A stretch of DNA of 9,948 bases from Acidimicrobiaceae bacterium (GTDB taxonomy: Bacteria; Actinomycetota; Acidimicrobiia; Acidimicrobiales; MedAcidi-G1). This document shows positions 6,985 through 9,948 of the stretch, piece after piece. The DNA is taken from contig PBUO01000115.1 in the NCBI GenBank assembly GCA_002727895.1, positions 1 to 9,948 of the forward strand, written 5' to 3'. Numbering within the stretch: the stretch's first letter is position 1; every line of letters begins with the position of its first letter. The position numbers were made by a program, and so were the translations under genes. Under the pieces are notes generated by a model that saw only the letters and a program-made list of their open reading frames with translations, searched no databases and was not told the origin of the DNA.

Positions 6985-7007
6985 CCGCTCCCCGGCTCAG
7001 GCGTCAG
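6961..7007. terminator. Nested dyad between the convergent MBL and alaX genes
   Basis: GCGGTCA (6967-6973) and TGACCGC (6982-6988) form a perfect 7-base stem with an 8-base loop; the right arm includes the MBL stop codon. Outer arms CTGACG (6961-6966) and CGTCAG (7002-7007) enclose it. The coding gap here is only 12 bases, so a shared terminator for both strands is plausible. No T-tract is present. Confidence 0.45.
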
Positions 7008-7740
7008 GGAACCCCTCGTCGTGGTGCCCATCGTCATGTAGCACGAAGCGGACCCGCTTGAAGCCCTTCCCCTTCGACTCGGTCTTCACTACCTCGAGGC
7101 GACCCACCTGGCCGGTGGACGACACGTGGGTGCCCCCGTCGGCCTGCTTGTCGAGGCCCACGATGTCCACCACCCGGATCTCGGTGACCGACTCGGGGAC
7201 CAGGTTGACCTTGGTGCGGATCAGCTCCCGGTCGAGCACCGCCTCGGCACGGGGTAGGAACGAAACCTCGACCGGCCGGTCGGCGGCGATCTCCGCGTTG
7301 CAGCGGGCCTCCACGTCGGCGGCGAACCCCTCGGGGAGCTGGTCCACCTCGAAGTCCATGCGGCCCGACAGGGCGTCCATGTTCCCGCCGGTCACCACCC
7401 GGCGCCAGTCCCGCCACATCACCCCGCAGAGCACGTGCATGGCGGTGTGGGTGCGCATCATGTGGCGTCGCCGCTCGTCGTCGACCTCGCCGGTGACCGT
7501 CGTGCCCGGGTCGGGGACCGGGCCGGCCAGCGTGTGGAGGAGGCGCCCGTCGACTGTGCGGACGTCGACCACGGTGGCAGCACCGGTGTCCCACACCAGG
7601 TGGCCGGTGTCGTGGGGCTGTCCGCCGCTGGTGGCATAGAAGGCGGTCCGGTCAAGTTCGACCCGGTCGTCGTCGACCGAGACCACTGCGGCTTCGAACG
7701 ACCGGAGGTCCGCGTCGCGTAGGTACAGCCGGTCGGTCAT
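6997..7740 (-). CDS. Alanyl-tRNA editing protein (AlaX type)
   Basis: Free-standing homologue of the alanyl-tRNA synthetase editing domain, which hydrolyses Ser (or Gly) wrongly attached to tRNA-Ala. 247 residues, the size of AlaX-M forms. Motifs: 'FYATSGGQPHDTG' (34-46), the zinc-binding HxxxH as His98 and His102 in 'THTAMHVL', 'GGNMDALSGRMDFEV' (118-132), and 'ADGGTHVSSTGQVG' (200-213). The last motif is normally CGGTH, in which Cys and His complete the zinc site; here the Cys is Asp201 and His205 is kept. The ATG at 7740-7738 overlaps the stop of the upstream membrane-protein gene (ATGA), so the two are coupled. The frame continues upstream to 8340 only as a shadow of that gene. Function as an editing enzyme is likely, with some doubt because of the changed ligand. 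Confidence 0.88.
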   Translation of the reverse strand: MTDRLYLRDADLRSFEAAVVSVDDDRVELDRTAFYATSGGQPHDTGHLVWDTGAATVVDVRTVDGRLLHTLAGPVPDPGTTVTGEVDDERRRHMMRTHTAMHVLCGVMWRDWRRVVTGGNMDALSGRMDFEVDQLPEGFAADVEARCNAEIAADRPVEVSFLPRAEAVLDRELIRTKVNLVPESVTEIRVVDIVGLDKQADGGTHVSSTGQVGRLEVVKTESKGKGFKRVRFVLHDDGHHDEGFPDA

Positions 7741-8255
7741 GGACCGGACCCGCCCGCTGCGCCCGACACGTCGATGCGCAGTTCTGGACCGTCGTCGCGT
7801 GCGACCACCGTCCACGCCAGGGCGTCCAGCCCTGCGCCGTCGGCCGGCCAGGTGGTCGCCGGGTCGCAGTCGTCGAAGAAGGCGCCCATCCCCGGCGAGT
7901 CTTCCGAGGACCCCTCGGGGTCCCACTGGACCAAGCAGTCGTCGCTGCCCGGTACCCGGGCCGAGAACGCCGACCAGCCCACCCTCGGGTCGTCGCCGGC
8001 GTGGGTGACCCAGATGGGCAGGTCGCGGCCCACCAGATCGGGGAACGGCACCGGACCCCGTTCGGCGATCTCGGCGGCCAGGTCGGCGGCGTCGATCCCC
8101 CGGAAATCGGGGTCGCCCAACTTCACGTCGACGGCGTCCGAGGAACCGGCCAACCACAGGACGAACACCAGCGCTCCCACTGCGCCGGCCAGGCCGACCA
8201 AGGTGACGGCCAGGGCGCGTTTCAGGTCGAGGCGGACGCCGCGGGCTTTGGTCAC
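7737..8255 (-). CDS. Membrane-anchored protein of unknown function, possible Rieske fold lacking cluster ligands
   Basis: 172 residues from GTG 8255-8253, with AGGAG seven bases upstream. A basic N-terminus (KARGVRLDLKRA) is followed by one hydrophobic helix at about 14-36, then a roughly 135-residue acidic domain expected outside the membrane. I do not recognise it with certainty. The segment 'LPIWVTHAGDD' to 'FFDDCDPATTW' (79-136) follows the layout of actinobacterial Rieske domains: 'WSAFSAR', then Cys107 in 'CLVQWDP', then Cys130 in 'FFDDCDP'. By my alignment Cys107 and Cys130 match the structural disulfide of Rieske proteins, whereas the four cluster ligands (CxH and CxxH) are absent. 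This reading is inference. The gene overlaps alaX by four bases and is divergent from sucC. Confidence 0.75.
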   Translation of the reverse strand: MTKARGVRLDLKRALAVTLVGLAGAVGALVFVLWLAGSSDAVDVKLGDPDFRGIDAADLAAEIAERGPVPFPDLVGRDLPIWVTHAGDDPRVGWSAFSARVPGSDDCLVQWDPEGSSEDSPGMGAFFDDCDPATTWPADGAGLDALAWTVVARDDGPELRIDVSGAAGGSGP

Positions 8256-8299
8256 GGTGCAGCTCCTGTCTCGTCTTCGGGGCGGGTAGGCCGGGTGGC

Positions 8300-8316
8300 T
8301 TCCCAGTCTCTGGGAA
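8300..8316. repeat. Perfect 7-base inverted repeat, TTCCCAG-tct-CTGGGAA
   Basis: The arms are 8300-8306 and 8310-8316 with a three-base centre. The short, exact symmetry suits either a regulator-binding site or a small RNA hairpin in the leader of the minus-strand operon, whose start is 45 bases away. Confidence 0.45.
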
Positions 8317-8340
8317 CCCCGACGCAGGGATCCATGTCAC

Positions 8341-8362
8341 ACCGGTCCACTGGCGGACCGGT
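8341..8362. repeat. Perfect 8-base inverted repeat, ACCGGTCC-N6-GGACCGGT
   Basis: The arms are 8341-8348 and 8355-8362. Its right arm lies about 15 bases before the possible -10 TAGGAT (8377-8382), where a repressor could cover the -35 region of a sucC promoter. A 22-base footprint fits a dimeric helix-turn-helix regulator. The dyad is seen directly; its role is inferred. Confidence 0.45.
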
Positions 8363-8470
8363 CAGGGGCCCGAGCCTAGGATCGATGGCAGGAGCGGCCC
8401 CGACCGGCGCCGCAGCTCCCGGCGGGCCCACCCAGGCGGCCACGCCACGGGCACGACGGAGGGTGGCCAG

Positions 8471-9661
8471 GTGGACCTGTTCGAGTACCAGGGCAAGCAG
8501 TTCTTCGCCCGCTATGGCATGCCGGTGTCGCCCGGCGAGATCGCCTTCACCGTCGACGAGGCCGTGGCCGCCGCTGAGCGCCTCGGAACCCCGGTGATGG
8601 TCAAGGCCCAGGTGCACACCGGTGGCCGGGGCAAGGCCGGTGGCGTGAAGTTCGCCGCCACCGTCGGCGACGTCCGTACCCACGCCGAGGCCATCCTCGG
8701 GCTTGACATCCGCGGCCACGTGGTGGGCCGAGTGTGGATCGAGAAGGCCAGCGACATCGCCGAGGAGTACTACGCCTCGTTCACGCTCGACCGTTCGGCC
8801 AAGAAGCACCTCGGGATGCTGTCGGCCGAGGGCGGCGTGGAGATCGAGACAGTGGCCGAGGAGAATCCGGACGCCATCGCCAAGGTGTGGATCGACCCGG
8901 TGGAGGGCCTCGACGAGGCCACCGCCCGCGACTGGGTGGCTGCCGCCCGGCTGCCAGAGGCCGCGGTGGAGGGCACGGTGGCCATCCTCCAACAGCTCTA
9001 CACGGCATACGTGGACGGCGACGCCGACCTGGTCGAGATCAACCCGCTGATCCTGACCCCGGACGACCGGGTCCACGTGCTGGACGCCAAGGTCACCCTC
9101 GACGGCAACTCGACCTTCCGCCACGAGGACTACGCCGCATACGACGAGACCCAGACCCGGGACGAACGGGAGACCGCGGCCCACGCCCGCGGCCTGCAGT
9201 ACGTCGGCCTCGACGGCTCGGTGGGCGTGATCGCCAATGGTGCCGGTTTGGCCATGTCCACGGTCGACGTGGTCAACCAGGTGGGCGGCAGCCCGGCCAA
9301 CTTCCTGGACATCGGCGGCGGCGCCAACGCCGACGTCATGGCCGGGGCACTCGAGGTCATCAACAACGACCCGGCCGTGCGGTCCATCTTCATCAACATC
9401 TTCGGGGGCATCACCCGGGGCGAGGAGGTGGCCAACGGGATCGTAGGGGCGCTCCAGCGGGTCGACATCGACGCCCCGATCGTGATCCGCCTGGATGGCA
9501 CCAACGCCGAGGAGGGCCGGGCAATCCTCGAGCCGCACCTGTCCGACTCGCTGCGGATGGCCCCCACCATGCTCGACGCGGCCCGCACGGCGGTCGAGCT
9601 GGCAGATGGAGGCGGGGCAGATGGCGCACCTGCGGGTGATGGAGAAGGGAGCGCCCGATGA
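8471..9661 (+). CDS. sucC: Succinyl-CoA synthetase (ADP/GDP-forming) subunit beta
   Basis: TCA-cycle enzyme subunit that, with SucD, converts succinyl-CoA and ADP or GDP to succinate, CoA and NTP. 396 residues, near the usual 385-395. ATP-grasp domain: opening 'MDLFEYQGKQFFARYG', Lys45 and the glycine-rich 'GGRGKAGGVK' (51-60), 'EINPLIL' (189-195) with Asn191, and Asp205 in 'LDAKV', the expected Mg ligands. The C-terminal CoA-ligase domain shows 'NGAGLAM' (256-262), 'GGSPANFLDIGGGA' (272-285) and 'NIFGGITRGEEVANGI' (309-324). A Gly/Ala/Asp-rich tail after about residue 378 is not part of the family core. The GTG start at 8471 has GGAGGG seven bases upstream and gives the conserved N-terminus. 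Its stop overlaps the sucD start (ATGA). Malate-CoA ligase is a related alternative but less likely. Confidence 0.95.
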   Translation: MDLFEYQGKQFFARYGMPVSPGEIAFTVDEAVAAAERLGTPVMVKAQVHTGGRGKAGGVKFAATVGDVRTHAEAILGLDIRGHVVGRVWIEKASDIAEEYYASFTLDRSAKKHLGMLSAEGGVEIETVAEENPDAIAKVWIDPVEGLDEATARDWVAAARLPEAAVEGTVAILQQLYTAYVDGDADLVEINPLILTPDDRVHVLDAKVTLDGNSTFRHEDYAAYDETQTRDERETAAHARGLQYVGLDGSVGVIANGAGLAMSTVDVVNQVGGSPANFLDIGGGANADVMAGALEVINNDPAVRSIFINIFGGITRGEEVANGIVGALQRVDIDAPIVIRLDGTNAEEGRAILEPHLSDSLRMAPTMLDAARTAVELADGGGADGAPAGDGEGSAR

Positions 9662-9948
9662 GCATCTTCGTCGACGCCGACACGAAGGTCGTCTACCAGG
9701 GCCTGACCGGCAACCAGGGCCGCTACTACGGCCTACTGAACCGCGACTACGGCACTCAGGTCGTGGCCGGGACCAACCCCCGCAAGGCGGGGACCGACGT
9801 GGACGGCGTGCCGATCTTCGGCAGCGTGGCCGAGGCCGTCGAGGCCACCGGGGCAACCGCCTCGTGCATCTTCATCCCGGCGCCCGGCGTGCGCGACGCC
9901 GTGCTGGAGGCCGCCGAGGGTGGGGTGGAGTTCATCGTGGCCATCACC
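9658..9948 (+). CDS. sucD: Succinyl-CoA synthetase subunit alpha, 5' part
   Basis: The first 97 codons are present and the frame runs off the window. SucD binds CoA and carries the phosphohistidine that passes phosphate to the nucleotide on SucC; that His lies beyond this window. Visible is the N-terminal CoA-binding Rossmann domain: 'VYQGLTGNQGRYYGLLNRDY', 'GTNPRKAGTDVDGVPIF', 'SVAEAVEATGA', 'IFIPAPGVRDAVLEAAEGG' and 'FIVAIT'. The start ATG overlaps the sucC stop and has AAGGGAG at 9645-9651, six bases upstream, so the subunits are made in a coupled way. 'GNQGRYY' replaces the more common 'GKEGTFH' but keeps the glycines. Confidence 0.93.
   Translation, partial: MSIFVDADTKVVYQGLTGNQGRYYGLLNRDYGTQVVAGTNPRKAGTDVDGVPIFGSVAEAVEATGATASCIFIPAPGVRDAVLEAAEGGVEFIVAIT

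Larger units (their letters stand above)
8256..8470. promoter_or_regulatory. Divergent regulatory region upstream of sucC with two perfect dyads
   Basis: This 215-base stretch has no convincing gene. It separates the minus-strand membrane-protein gene from sucC and should contain both promoters. It holds the two inverted repeats listed separately, a possible -10 hexamer TAGGAT at 8377-8382 for sucC without a clear -35, and GGAGGG at 8458-8463, seven bases before the sucC GTG. A reading frame from ATG 8385 runs on out of frame into sucC and is treated as a shadow. Confidence 0.55.

Noticed and set aside
7741..8340. 200-codon N-terminal extension of the AlaX protein
   Set aside because: It overlaps the membrane-protein gene in another frame, is Arg/Gly-rich, and AlaX homology begins at the ATG at 7740.
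9601..9625. Short direct repeat GCAGATGG near the end of sucC
   Set aside because: Two imperfectly spaced copies in a low-complexity Gly/Ala/Asp tail; most likely chance or slippage with no further structure.
8252..9856. 534-codon open frame on the minus strand opposite sucC/sucD
   Set aside because: It is antisense to the well-conserved sucC and sucD, its product is Gly/His/Arg-rich with no recognisable motif, and it is the kind of frame that high third-position GC creates.
1..9948. CRISPR array, tRNA, rRNA, insertion sequence or prophage element
   Set aside because: I found no regularly spaced repeats, no tRNA-like cloverleaf or rRNA sequence, and no transposase or integrase motifs.

Overview
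This is a gene-dense, high-GC (about 70%) chromosomal window with short intergenic gaps, GTG starts and overlapping stop/start codons. It looks like a high-GC actinobacterium. The order MFS transporter, thymidylate kinase, DNA polymerase III delta-prime and the style of the proteins suggest Acidimicrobiia or a relative, but that placement is inference. No rRNA, tRNA, CRISPR array or insertion sequence was seen.

Layout. (1) 1-519 is an open frame that joins an AarF/UbiB-like kinase fragment (about 1-144) to the C-terminal end of an MFS transporter (about 150-519). A sharp GC change at the seam makes an assembly chimera or recent recombination likely. (2) The MFS end overlaps tmk (516-1124), which overlaps holB (1124-2242): nucleotide supply and clamp-loader genes. 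(3) 2286-3056 encodes a 2-oxoglutarate/Fe(II) oxygenase of the HalD/BesD type with an intact HxD triad. It converges on a short-chain dehydrogenase (3889-3077, minus) across a 20-base gap with a nested dyad. (4) Divergent from the dehydrogenase, 3956-6121 encodes a single-subunit molybdopterin oxidoreductase, translationally coupled to a metallo-beta-lactamase-fold hydrolase (6118-6984). (5) Converging on these is a two-gene minus-strand operon: a membrane-anchored protein that may be a Rieske fold without its cluster ligands (8255-7737), then an AlaX-type alanyl-tRNA editing protein (7740-6997) with an Asp in place of the usual zinc Cys. (6) A 215-base divergent region with two perfect dyads leads to sucC (8471-9661) and the start of sucD (9658 to window end), the succinyl-CoA synthetase subunits of the TCA cycle.

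The window is mostly housekeeping (dTMP synthesis, replication, tRNA quality control, TCA cycle) with a central block of redox/hydrolase genes (2286-6984) of unknown substrate. I found no clearly new multi-gene system. The most notable items are the chimeric first ORF, the possible cluster-less Rieske protein, the altered AlaX zinc site, the mirrored Shine-Dalgarno repeat between the divergent redox genes, and the dyads at gene junctions.
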